Below are positions 22,735 through 30,347 of a stretch of 43,058 nt of DNA, piece after piece. Each line of letters opens with the position of its first letter. Position 1 is the stretch's first letter. Under the pieces are notes generated by a model. It saw only the letters and a program-made list of their open reading frames with translations, was not told the origin of the DNA and did not search any database. Source of the DNA: Actinomycetospora chibensis (lineage in GTDB: Bacteria > Actinomycetota > Actinomycetes > Mycobacteriales > Pseudonocardiaceae); assembly GCF_028737215.1 (NCBI RefSeq), contig NZ_JAQZAM010000032.1:1-43058 (forward strand), written 5' to 3'. The translations under genes were made by a program, and so were the position numbers.

Positions 22735-24063
22735 ATGGGCCGGGTGACGACGCGGGAGGCCGGCGGGGCCCGGACCGGTGCGCCGACGCCCGGCCGGGAC
22801 GTGGCCGGGCCCCGCGGTCTCGTCGCGCTCTACCGCCGCCTGTCCGGCCTCGTCGCCGCCCCGTCGGCCGACGCCCAGGCCGTCGCGGCCGTCGTGGCGG
22901 GCGAGCTGGGGGTGCTCGCGGCCGTCGTCGGTCCGCAGCGCGAGGTGCTCGCCGCGGCCGCGCCCGGCATGGGCGTCGCGGAGGCCTCGGCCCTCGTGCG
23001 CGCCGACGCCCGCACGGCGGCGTGGCCCCGCACCCTGGAGGTGGCCGCCGCGGCCGGGCGGGCGCTGCGCGTGCCCGGGCCCTGGCTGCGCGCCCAGGTC
23101 GTCGCCCCGGTGCTGCTCGGTCGCGAGGTGCCGGCGTTCGTGTTCGCCGAGGAGGACACCGCCACCCGCGACCGCCCCGAGGCGCTGACCGGGGACGACG
23201 TCCTGCTGCTGGTGGCCGAGCACGCCGCCACGGTCGTCGGGGTGCTCCACGGTCGCGACCGCGTGCTGGCCACCGCGGCGGGCCAGGTGCGCGGCGACCT
23301 GGTGTCCGGGCTGCTGCTCGACCGCGCCCGCGACGCCGACCAGGCCGCCCAGTGGGCCGAGCACGTGGGCTACGACCACGGCGTCGCCCACCGCGTCGTC
23401 GTCGTCTCCCCGGACGACGACGACGCCTACGGCGCCGGGCCGGCGAGCCTGCTCGGCGAGGCCGAGGAGCACCTGCTCGCGGCCGCCCCGGCCGCGCTGA
23501 CGGTCGTGCGCGACACCGAGACCGTCGCCGTCGTCCCCGAGACCGCCGACCCCGTGGCCGTCGGCGCCACGTGCGCCCGCCGGCTGGCCCGCGGCCGCGT
23601 GCCCGACCCCGACGCCCGCTGGCCCGTCACGGTCGCCGTCGGCGGCCCCGTCTCCGAGCCCGCCGACATCGCCGCCTCCTACGACCAGGCCCGCCGGACC
23701 CTGCTCGCCTCCCGCCGGCTCGGGCGCGCGGGGAGGGTGCTGCGCTTCGACGAGCTCGGGGTGCACCGGCTCCTGCTGCAGATCCCCGACCCCGACGCCG
23801 CGCGCGCCTTCGCCCGCGAGGTATTGGGACGCCTCGCGACCGACCGGTCCGAGCGCACCGTCGAGCTGCTGCGCACCCTGGCCCGCTACTTCCGCGAGGA
23901 CGGCAGCCCGCAGCGCGTGGCGCGGGCGCTGAACGTCCACCCCAACACCGTCGGCTACCGCCTGCGGCGCGCCGAGGAGCTCAGCGGCCTGGACCTCGAC
24001 TCCTACCGCGACCGCCTCGCCGCCCAGGTGGCACTCGAGATCCTGGGGGAGATGGAGGCGTGA
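22735..24063 (+). CDS. PucR-family transcriptional regulator
   Basis: A 442-residue regulator: GAF-like sensor region (about 30-190), degenerate GGDEF-like central domain (about 215-350), and C-terminal PucR HTH (about 380-440) containing LLRTLARYFREDGSPQRVA and NVHPNTVGYRLRRAEELSG. PucR proteins activate purine, amino-acid or sugar-acid genes in response to metabolites. ATG 22735 has GGAG about 8-9 nt upstream. Its stop overlaps the GTG of the methyltransferase fusion (24060-24063), so regulator and enzyme are made together, suggesting local control of methionine or one-carbon metabolism; this is inference. Confidence 0.86.
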   Translation: MGRVTTREAGGARTGAPTPGRDVAGPRGLVALYRRLSGLVAAPSADAQAVAAVVAGELGVLAAVVGPQREVLAAAAPGMGVAEASALVRADARTAAWPRTLEVAAAAGRALRVPGPWLRAQVVAPVLLGREVPAFVFAEEDTATRDRPEALTGDDVLLLVAEHAATVVGVLHGRDRVLATAAGQVRGDLVSGLLLDRARDADQAAQWAEHVGYDHGVAHRVVVVSPDDDDAYGAGPASLLGEAEEHLLAAAPAALTVVRDTETVAVVPETADPVAVGATCARRLARGRVPDPDARWPVTVAVGGPVSEPADIAASYDQARRTLLASRRLGRAGRVLRFDELGVHRLLLQIPDPDAARAFAREVLGRLATDRSERTVELLRTLARYFREDGSPQRVARALNVHPNTVGYRLRRAEELSGLDLDSYRDRLAAQVALEILGEMEA

Positions 24064-26012
24064 GCGGGTCCTTCGCCACCGAGTCCTTCACCGCAGCGCT
24101 CGCCCGGCGCGTGCTGCTCTGCGACGGCGCGATGGGCACGCTCGCCCGGGCCAGCGGCGTGCGGGTCGAGGGGCCCGGCGCCGAGCTGTGCGTCGTCGCC
24201 CCGGAGCTGGTCACGGCGCTGCACGAGCGCTACCTCGCCGCCGGCGCGGACGTCCTCCAGACCCACACCTTCGGCGCCTCGCGGCCGCGCCTGGAACGCC
24301 ACGGCCTGGCCCGGCGCACCCGCGAGGTCAACCTCGCCGGGGCGCGCCTGGCTGCCGCCGCGCGCGACGGCGCCGGTCGTCCCGCATGGGTGGCGGGCTC
24401 GGTCTCGCCGGTGACCCAGCCGGGCCGGGGCAGCGCCGTCGACGCGCCGGCGGCGGCCGCGGCGATCCGCGAGCAGGTCGAGGCGCTGGTCGAGGGCGGC
24501 GTCGACCTCGTCGTGCTCGAGACGTTCAGCCGCGCCGACGAGCTGCTCGCCGCGGTGCGCGCCGTCCGCGAGGTGACCGAGCTGCCCGTCGTCGCGGAGG
24601 CCACGTTCGTCGACGAGGACGGCAGCCCGCTGACCACCGCCGGCGAGTCACCGGCCGAGGTCGTCGCACGCCTCGCCGACGCGGGCACGGTGGCGATCGG
24701 CAGCAACTGCACGCTCGGTCCGCAGGGCCTGCTCGACGTCGTGCGGCGGATGGGGCCGACGGGCGGGCTCGCGCTCGCCGCGCAGCCCAACGCGGGCCTG
24801 CCGCACGTCGTCGCCGACCGCAGCGTGCGCTTCGCGGGCGACGCGGAGCACTTCGCACGCTACGTGCTGCGCTATGTCGAGGCCGGCGCGCGCTTCGTCG
24901 GCGGGTGCTGCGGCACGACCCCGGAGCACACCGCGGCGGCCGCGACGGCGCTGACCACGCACGACGCGTGGGCGCCGGCGCCCGCGCCCGTCGCGGACCC
25001 GGCCCCCGAGAACGGGCCGATCCACATCGTCGAAGGCCGCCGCGCGGCCCCCGAGCCCGAGCTCGACGACCCGGGGCCCGGCTCCGGCCCCGACGCCCGC
25101 GGCGCCGTCGAGCGCTGGCTGCGCCACCGCGGGTCGGGCGAGTTCCTCGTCGCCGCGGAGGTCGCCGGGGCGGGCGGGCCCGCCGAGCACCTCGCCCGGG
25201 CGCGCCGCGCGGTCGCCGGTGGCGCCTCGGTGCTGTGGGTCAGCCGACCCCGCGCCCGGCGCGCGACCACCAGCAGCGCCGCGCTCGCCGTCCACCTCCA
25301 CGACCGCGTCGACGTCGACACCGCCCTGACGGTCACGAGCTGGCAGACGGGCCTGCTCGCGCTGCAGGCCGACCTCCTCGGGCTGCACGCCCTGGGTCTG
25401 CGCACGCTGGTCTGCGAGACGGGGAACCCGCCGGTGCACGCCGAGCAGGCCGTGCGCGACGGGGTGTGGGAGGTCGACGGGGCCGAGCTGCTCCGCACGG
25501 CGGCCGGCCTCAACCGCGGCGTCGACATCGACGGGGTACAGCTCGGCACGGCGACGGCGTTCCGGCTCGGCGCGCGCTTCACCCCGGGTTCGGACGACCT
25601 CGAGCACGAGGCCGCGCGGGCGATCGCCAAGGTCGAGGCGGGGGCGGAGTTCCTCGTCTCGCGGCCGGTGTTCGACCTCGACGGGCTCCGGCGGATCGTC
25701 GACGCGCTCGCCGACGCGGGCGCCCGCGTGCCGGTGCTCGCGTCGGTGGGGGCGCTGACCGGCTACACCCAGGCCGAGCACATGCGCCACGAGGTGCCCG
25801 ACGTCGTCGTCCCGGACGCCGTCATGGACACGATGCGCCGCGCCGGCGACGGCCCGGAGGCGGCGCGGGCGGGGCTGTCGCTGGCCGCAGACCTCGTCGG
25901 TGCGGCCGCCGACGTGGTCGAGGGCGTCGTCGTCCGGTGGTCCGGGCCGGCCTGGCCCGGACTCGACCCGGCGACGGCGGTGGCGCGGCTGCACGCCGCC
26001 GCAGGCGCCTGA
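24060..26012 (+). CDS. Homocysteine S-methyltransferase fused to a diverged methylenetetrahydrofolate-reductase domain
   Basis: A 650-residue fusion with the layout of B. subtilis YitJ. Residues 10-300 are the methyltransferase: LLCDGAMGT (19-27), TFGASRPRL, and the zinc cysteines C217 (GSNCTLG), C283 and C284 (GGCCGTT). After a Pro/Ala linker (302-345), residues 355-640 form a TIM barrel like MetF. E367 fits the catalytic Glu, but the usual TCRDRN is TSWQTG (426-431) and the TGDPP loop is TGNPP (N456, where MetF has a catalytic Asp), so reduction of methylene-THF may be lost or altered. GTG start overlaps the PucR stop. Converges with the zinc-ribbon gene 3 nt away. Confidence 0.85.
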   Translation: MSGSFATESFTAALARRVLLCDGAMGTLARASGVRVEGPGAELCVVAPELVTALHERYLAAGADVLQTHTFGASRPRLERHGLARRTREVNLAGARLAAAARDGAGRPAWVAGSVSPVTQPGRGSAVDAPAAAAAIREQVEALVEGGVDLVVLETFSRADELLAAVRAVREVTELPVVAEATFVDEDGSPLTTAGESPAEVVARLADAGTVAIGSNCTLGPQGLLDVVRRMGPTGGLALAAQPNAGLPHVVADRSVRFAGDAEHFARYVLRYVEAGARFVGGCCGTTPEHTAAAATALTTHDAWAPAPAPVADPAPENGPIHIVEGRRAAPEPELDDPGPGSGPDARGAVERWLRHRGSGEFLVAAEVAGAGGPAEHLARARRAVAGGASVLWVSRPRARRATTSSAALAVHLHDRVDVDTALTVTSWQTGLLALQADLLGLHALGLRTLVCETGNPPVHAEQAVRDGVWEVDGAELLRTAAGLNRGVDIDGVQLGTATAFRLGARFTPGSDDLEHEAARAIAKVEAGAEFLVSRPVFDLDGLRRIVDALADAGARVPVLASVGALTGYTQAEHMRHEVPDVVVPDAVMDTMRRAGDGPEAARAGLSLAADLVGAAADVVEGVVVRWSGPAWPGLDPATAVARLHAAAGA

Positions 26013-26015
26013 TCG

Positions 26016-26204
26016 TCAGACGGCGACGGGGGCCCGCCGGACGACGGGCGTCGGCTGCGGGGTGCCGCGCAGGTGGGCGATGGTCGCGCGCAGGTAGGCC
26101 ACCTCGCGCGTCAGCGAGGCGACGGTCTCGCCGTCGTAGTCGTAGGACATCTCGCGTGGCATGACCACGACTCCGCAGCAGGGGCACGTCGTCGGGGCGT
26201 TCAT
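26016..26204 (-). CDS. Small zinc-ribbon protein
   Basis: A 62-residue protein. CPCCG (7-11) supplies three cysteines, enough for a partial zinc site, perhaps shared in a dimer. A helix follows (VASLTREVAYLRATIAHLRG), with leucine-like spacing that could form a coiled coil, then a Pro/Arg tail. ATG 26204 follows GAGGTG by about 7 nt; GTG 26225 is in frame. Family and function are not recognised; a DNA- or protein-binding adaptor would fit the architecture. Confidence 0.6.
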   Translation of the reverse strand: MNAPTTCPCCGVVVMPREMSYDYDGETVASLTREVAYLRATIAHLRGTPQPTPVVRRAPVAV

Positions 26205-26374
26205 CCTCGTCACCTCGGTGCTCACGATCCGGTGGGGTCACGGGTCCTGACGGCCCCGGCCCCTTCCAGTCTTCGCGTCCGACGGCAGCCGGGCACTGTG
26301 TCGGCCCACAGAGATCACGGCGGCGGCGTTGTGTCCCGGCACAGGGTGCGCCGGTCACTGCGCCGGATGCCGCG

Positions 26375-27142
26375 TCAGGCTCCTTCGACCAGTCGAGCGC
26401 GCCACGCGTCCAGGTCCGCATCGGAGACGCCGGCCTCCCGGAACGGCGTGCGGGGGTCGTCGTCGAGCCGGTCCAGCACGGGCTCGAGGTGCGCCGGGTC
26501 GACGCCGACCCGCTCGGGGTCGGCACCCGGCGCCGCCGAGCCCTGGCGGACCAGCCGGTCGCGCAGGGCGACCCGGTGGTCGTTGGTGGCGGCGAAGTCC
26601 GCGGCCACGACGTCGCGCGGGACGCCGGCGGCGCGCAGCAGCAGCGCCACCGCGACGCCGGTGCGGTCCTTGCCCGCCGCGCAGTGCACCAGCAGCGGAC
26701 CCGGCCCGTGCGCGGCCACGCCGACCAGCGCGGGCAGCCACGCCTCGCCGATCCCCAGCAGGAGCATGTAGAGCTCGTCGAGACCCCGGCGCTGGCGGCT
26801 CTCGGGCGGTGCGTCGCGCATGAGCACCTCGGGGGCGAGGGCCTGGATCAGCGGGAGCGGCGTCAGCTCGCTGCCGAGGGCCACCAGCGGGTGCGGCCGC
26901 CCGTCGAGCTCCTCGGGGTTGCGCAGATCGATCACGCTGCCGGGCGGCCAGGCGAGCCCACCGGGGCCGTGTGTCGTGGCGTCGTCGGCCAGCGAGGCGT
27001 CGGAGCGCCACAGCACCCCGGGCCGCGTGCGCAGGCCGTCGACGGTCGGCATGCCGCCGACGTCGCGGAGGTTGGCGAGGTGCCGGATGTCCGGGAGGTC
27101 TCCGGTGTCGGGGACGGTCTGGTCCGTGCGCGTCGCGGGCAC
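26375..27142 (-). CDS. PtpB-like tyrosine/lipid phosphatase
   Basis: A 255-residue Y_phosphatase3 protein. The P-loop LVHCAAGKDRTGVAVALLL (151-169) has the CX5R motif with C154 and R160; Lys158 in GKDRTG marks the atypical group that includes M. tuberculosis PtpB and acts on phosphotyrosine and phosphoinositides. LANLRDVGGM (22-31) and VLWRSDAS (43-50) are the conserved N-terminal boxes. An Asp-rich C terminus follows. GTG 27142 has AAGGAG 7 nt upstream. No export signal is visible. Divergent from the GNAT gene. Confidence 0.88.
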   Translation of the reverse strand: MPATRTDQTVPDTGDLPDIRHLANLRDVGGMPTVDGLRTRPGVLWRSDASLADDATTHGPGGLAWPPGSVIDLRNPEELDGRPHPLVALGSELTPLPLIQALAPEVLMRDAPPESRQRRGLDELYMLLLGIGEAWLPALVGVAAHGPGPLLVHCAAGKDRTGVAVALLLRAAGVPRDVVAADFAATNDHRVALRDRLVRQGSAAPGADPERVGVDPAHLEPVLDRLDDDPRTPFREAGVSDADLDAWRARLVEGA

Positions 27143-27175
27143 CGGGCTTCTCCTTCGTCGGGCCCTCCATGATTC

Positions 27176-27210
27176 CGCGCACGACCGCCGCGCCCGGCCC
27201 GTCGTGCGCG
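27176..27210. promoter_or_regulatory. Inverted repeat in divergent promoter region
   Basis: CGCGCACGAC (27176-27185) and its exact complement at 27201-27210, separated by 15 bp, lie between the phosphatase and GNAT starts. It is either a long operator or a leader hairpin. Confidence 0.4.
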
Positions 27211-27240
27211 ACCTCACCTCGCGGGTGCCAGGGTGATCCC

Positions 27241-27768
27241 GTGGAGGGTGACGACACGCTCGTGCTCCGGGCGCCCCGCCCGTCCGACGAACCGATGGCC
27301 CGCGAGGCCCAGGCCGCCCTCGCCGCGGACGGCTTCGACTTCGGTCTGCGCCCGGACTCCGAGCCCTGGCTGGCCTATCTGGACCGGCTCCAGCGTGAGC
27401 ACCGCGGCGAGGACCTGCCGCCGGGCCGGGTGGCGTCGACGTACCTCTACGGCGAGGTCGAGGGACGGGTCGTCGGGCGCACGTCGATCCGGCACACGCT
27501 CACCGACACGCTGCGCGCCGAGGGCGGGCACATCGGGTACGCGGTGCTGCCCGCCGAGCGCCGCCGCGGCTACGCGACCGCGATCCTGCGCCGCAGCCTC
27601 GAGGTCGCCCGCGACCTCGGCATCGATCGCGTCCTCGTCACCTGCCGCGAGGACAACGCCGGCTCCCTGGCCGTGATCGCGCGCTGCGGCGGCCGGCCCG
27701 ATCCGGAGTGGCCGGTCAACCCCCACGGCCCCGGTGGCGTGCCCCTGCGGCGGTTCTGGATCGACTGA
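27241..27768 (+). CDS. GNAT-family N-acetyltransferase
   Basis: A 175-residue acetyltransferase. Motif A is IGYAVLPAERRRGYATAILR (about 100-119), with the acetyl-CoA loop RRRGYA; motif B follows in RVLVTCREDNAGSLAVIARC with the conserved Asn. The C terminus (PLRRFWID) resembles YjdJ/Rv2747-like GNATs that acetylate small amines. Substrate unknown. The GTG at 27241 is used; the ribosome site is weak (AGGGTG). It ends before a hairpin shared with the convergent MerR fusion. Confidence 0.85.
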   Translation: MEGDDTLVLRAPRPSDEPMAREAQAALAADGFDFGLRPDSEPWLAYLDRLQREHRGEDLPPGRVASTYLYGEVEGRVVGRTSIRHTLTDTLRAEGGHIGYAVLPAERRRGYATAILRRSLEVARDLGIDRVLVTCREDNAGSLAVIARCGGRPDPEWPVNPHGPGGVPLRRFWID

Positions 27769-27786
27769 CCGGCGCCACCGGGCCGC

Positions 27787-27811
27787 CGACCGTGTCCCGA
27801 GGACACGGTCG
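27787..27811. terminator. Bidirectional hairpin terminator
   Basis: CGACCGTGTCC (27787-27797) and GGACACGGTCG (27801-27811) make a perfect 11-bp stem with a 3-nt loop between convergent stops at 27768 and 27859. Confidence 0.8.
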
Positions 27812-27858
27812 CGCGAACCCCCTCGACGACCTGGGGGAGCCTGATGCGTCGCCGCGCT

Positions 27859-29073
27859 CTACGCGCGGCCGGGGTTCGTCGGGGTGGTCGACGTGGACGC
27901 GGCCCTCGTCCCGGTCGCGCGGAAGAACGTGTAGCTGAAGGTCCCGCCGGGCTCGGTGGTGCGCAGGAGGTCGCGCACGCCGGCATCGAAACGCTCGGAC
28001 GTGATGAGCCCCGCGGCCAGGGCCGGTTCGCGCACCCCGGCGACCATGGGGGTGAAGGTCCGGCGCACGAGGCTGTCGGCCAGGTCGGGGCGTCCGGCGT
28101 GGGCGTGGGCGGTGCGGGGCACGACGGCGACGTCGTCGAACCCGGCGGCCGCGAGCAGCGGGTGGAGCCGCCGGCCGATCCCGGCGTCGCCCCCGGCCTG
28201 GCGCTGGAGCACCTCCTGACACGCGATGACGGCGCGGGCGTCGTCGGAGTCGGGGTGGAACGAGGTGGCGCCGTGGTCGCCCTCGACCACGGTGATCGTC
28301 CCGCCGGGCCGCAGCACCTGCCGCAGCGCGACGAGGGCCTCCTCCGGGCGGGGGAGGTGCTCGAGCAGGAAGAACACGACGACGTGGTCGACGGACCCGG
28401 GCGGCACCGGCGGGGCGTGGACGTCGCCGGCCCGCACGTCGACGCGGTCGGCGAGGCCGGCCGCCTCGACGCGGGCACGGGCGGCGGCCACCTGCGTCTC
28501 GGTGAGGTCGATCGAGGTGAAGCGGGCGCCGGGGCTGCGCGCGGCGAGCACGACGGTCTGCGCGCCGACTCCGCATCCGGGCTCGAGGACGTGGGCGCCG
28601 TCGGGGAACGTGACGCCGTCGTGCAGGAGGTCGGCGAGGGTGGCGGCCTGGTCGCGCAGCCGCGTCGCCTCGGTCTCGTGGTAGCCGTGGACGTAGGACC
28701 CGATCATGGTCATCTCCCGGAGCACGGTGGAAAGGACGTCGTCGCCGGTGTCCGCGAGGACCTCGGCGAGCCGGTCGCGCACCGTGCGGCGCCGGCGCAG
28801 GTCGGCGTCCACCCCCGCGAGGTGGGCGCGCAGCGTCGCGGCCGGATCGGGGTCGGTGCCGTTGAGCAGCGCCGCGACCCGGTCGAGCGGGAGCCCGAGC
28901 GCCCGCAGGGTGATCGCCCGGTGGAGGCGGACGACGTCGTCGGCGCCGTAGAGGCGGTGGCCCGCCGGGGTGCGCGACGGCGAGACGACGCCCCGCTCGT
29001 CCCAGTGACGCAGCACCCGCACCGACAGGCCGGTGGCCTCGGCGAGCTCGCCGACCGTCCGCCCGCGCGTCAT
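27859..29073 (-). CDS. MerR-type regulator fused to a SAM methyltransferase
   Basis: A 404-residue fusion. Residues 5-75 are a MerR HTH (VGELAEATGLSVRVLRHWDE, RTPAGHRLYGADDV), followed by the MerR dimerisation helix region (about 80-130). Residues 150-290 are a class I methyltransferase: HVLEPGCGVGAQTVVLAARS (motif I), TSIDLTETQ, RAGDVHAPPVPPGSVD and FFLLEHLPRPEEAL; the remainder is an alpha/beta cap. A regulator whose effector domain is an enzyme could sense SAM or a methyl acceptor. ATG 29073 faces the Clp-N gene across 88 bp; CTCAC-ACG-GTGAG (29091-29103) may be its own box. Substrate unknown. Confidence 0.85.
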   Translation of the reverse strand: MTRGRTVGELAEATGLSVRVLRHWDERGVVSPSRTPAGHRLYGADDVVRLHRAITLRALGLPLDRVAALLNGTDPDPAATLRAHLAGVDADLRRRRTVRDRLAEVLADTGDDVLSTVLREMTMIGSYVHGYHETEATRLRDQAATLADLLHDGVTFPDGAHVLEPGCGVGAQTVVLAARSPGARFTSIDLTETQVAAARARVEAAGLADRVDVRAGDVHAPPVPPGSVDHVVVFFLLEHLPRPEEALVALRQVLRPGGTITVVEGDHGATSFHPDSDDARAVIACQEVLQRQAGGDAGIGRRLHPLLAAAGFDDVAVVPRTAHAHAGRPDLADSLVRRTFTPMVAGVREPALAAGLITSERFDAGVRDLLRTTEPGGTFSYTFFRATGTRAASTSTTPTNPGRA

Positions 29074-29125
29074 GGGCGGAACGCTAGGTCCTCACACGGT
29101 GAGAGGAGCAAGCGTCAACTCAAGA

Positions 29126-29155
29126 TTGACGATTTAGCGATCGTCAACCTAGGGT
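29126..29155 (+). promoter_or_regulatory. Consensus promoter overlapped by a 22-bp palindrome
   Basis: TTGACG (-35, 29126-29131), 18-bp spacer, TAGGGT (-10, 29150-29155), with the ATG 6 nt later: a leaderless promoter. TTGACGAT (29126-29133) and ATCGTCAA (29140-29147), 6 bp apart, form a perfect palindrome covering the -35 box and most of the spacer, so a bound protein would block polymerase. Confidence 0.65.
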
Positions 29156-29161
29156 GGACGG

Positions 29162-29908
29162 ATGGCACCGACTCCCGCCCAGCCCGTCCGTCTCGACGAC
29201 CTCATCAACGCGATCACCTCGGTCCACTCCGACGCCCTGGAGCAGCTGCAGGACGCCGTGCTCGCCGCCGAGCACATGGGCGAGGTCGCCGACCACCTCA
29301 TCGGCCACTTCGTCGACCGCGCCCGGCGTTCCGGGGCGTCGTGGACCGACATCGGCAAGCGCATGGGTGTCACGAAGCAGGCCGCCCAGAAGCGGTTCGT
29401 GCCCAAGGGCTCCAGCGGCGAGATCGACTTCGAGGAGGGCTTCGGCCGCTTCACCCCGCGGGCGCGCAACGTCGTCGTCTCCGCGCAGGAGGAGGCGCGG
29501 TCGGCCGAGAACGCCGAGATCACGCCGACGCACCTCGCGCTCGGGCTGCTCCACGAGCCCGAGTCGCTGGCGGTGCTCACGATGACGGCGCTCGGCGTCG
29601 CCCCGGAGACGGTCCGGCGCACGCTGCTCGGCACCCTGCCGGCCCGGTCCGACGAGATCGGCGCGCTCATCCCGTTCGACGGCGCGGCCAAGAAGGTCCT
29701 CGAGCTGACGTTCCGCCAGGCGCTGCGGCTCGGGCACGACTACGTCGGCACCGAGCACATCCTGCTCGCGCTGCTCGAGCACGAGGACGGCGCGGGCACG
29801 CTCACCGGCCTGGGGTTGGGGCGCGAGGCCGTCGAGAGCCACGTCGTGCGGGTGCTGTCGAGCCTGTCGGGCTCCCCGCAGGACCCCGGGACGACTCAGA
29901 CCCCGTAG
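29162..29908 (+). CDS. Clp N-terminal-domain protein with N-terminal HTH
   Basis: A 248-residue protein with no ATPase. Residues about 45-80 contain a helix-turn-helix (SGASWTDIGKRMGVTKQAAQ) and residues about 96-238 two Clp-N repeats (FTPRARNVVVSAQEEARSAE; ITPTHLALGLLHEP; YVGTEHILLALLEHED) like those of ClpC/ClpA that bind adaptors and substrates. Such HTH-ClpN proteins are common in actinobacteria and are probably regulators read out by the Clp system. The start is ATG 29162, just after a -10 box. The palindrome over its promoter suggests self-repression. Its last 13 nt overlap the convergent PPOX gene. Confidence 0.85.
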   Translation: MAPTPAQPVRLDDLINAITSVHSDALEQLQDAVLAAEHMGEVADHLIGHFVDRARRSGASWTDIGKRMGVTKQAAQKRFVPKGSSGEIDFEEGFGRFTPRARNVVVSAQEEARSAENAEITPTHLALGLLHEPESLAVLTMTALGVAPETVRRTLLGTLPARSDEIGALIPFDGAAKKVLELTFRQALRLGHDYVGTEHILLALLEHEDGAGTLTGLGLGREAVESHVVRVLSSLSGSPQDPGTTQTP

Positions 29909-30327
29909 ATCCGCGTCGGGGTGACGAGCACGGCCGCGCGGCGCTCGCGCGCCATCGTCTCGTCGTAGGAGATCCAGTCGTCGTGCGTCCCACCGGCGGC
30001 GACGAAGACCTCGCGCAGCAGGGCGGGGACATCGGTGACCCCGGTGAGGGCGTCGTCCGGCCCGGCGATCTCGGTGGAGCCCTCGACGGTCGTCCAGCGC
30101 CACCCGGCGCGCACCGTCACCGTCATCCGCGGCCGGGCGCGCAGGTGGGCGAGCTTCACCGATCCGCCTGCCGCCACGAGCGCCACGATCGGCGTCCCGT
30201 GCACCGGGTGGTCCATCACGCCGGCGTTGACGACGGACGACTGGATCGAGCCGTCGGCCCGTGCGGTCGACACGACGACCAGGAAGTGCTCACCGGCGGC
30301 CCGCTCGCGGAAGTCGTCGAGGTCCAT
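29896..30327 (-). CDS. PPOX-class (F420/FMN-binding) split-barrel protein
   Basis: A 143-residue split-barrel flavoprotein of the Rv1155/TIGR03618 type. Features: EHFLVVVSTARADGSIQSSV (13-32), VVNAGVMDHP, HLRARPRMTVTVRAGWRWTT (about 61-80), VEGSTEIAGPDD, and the C-terminal RAAVLVTPTRIYGV. Family members bind F420 or FMN and reduce small substrates. ATG 30327 lies 20 nt after the CbiO stop on the same strand, so it may be the last gene of the cobalt/nickel operon. No clear ribosome site. Confidence 0.8.
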   Translation of the reverse strand: MDLDDFRERAAGEHFLVVVSTARADGSIQSSVVNAGVMDHPVHGTPIVALVAAGGSVKLAHLRARPRMTVTVRAGWRWTTVEGSTEIAGPDDALTGVTDVPALLREVFVAAGGTHDDWISYDETMARERRAAVLVTPTRIYGV

Positions 30328-30347
30328 GGCGTGAGCCTGGCACGCGC

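Noticed and set aside
22012..23940. Minus-strand open frame of 642 codons covering the PucR gene
   Set aside because: Only 22012-22626 is a real gene (WrbA-like). The remainder is Arg/Gly/Ala/His-biased text opposite a gene with clear PucR domains, a normal shadow at this GC content.
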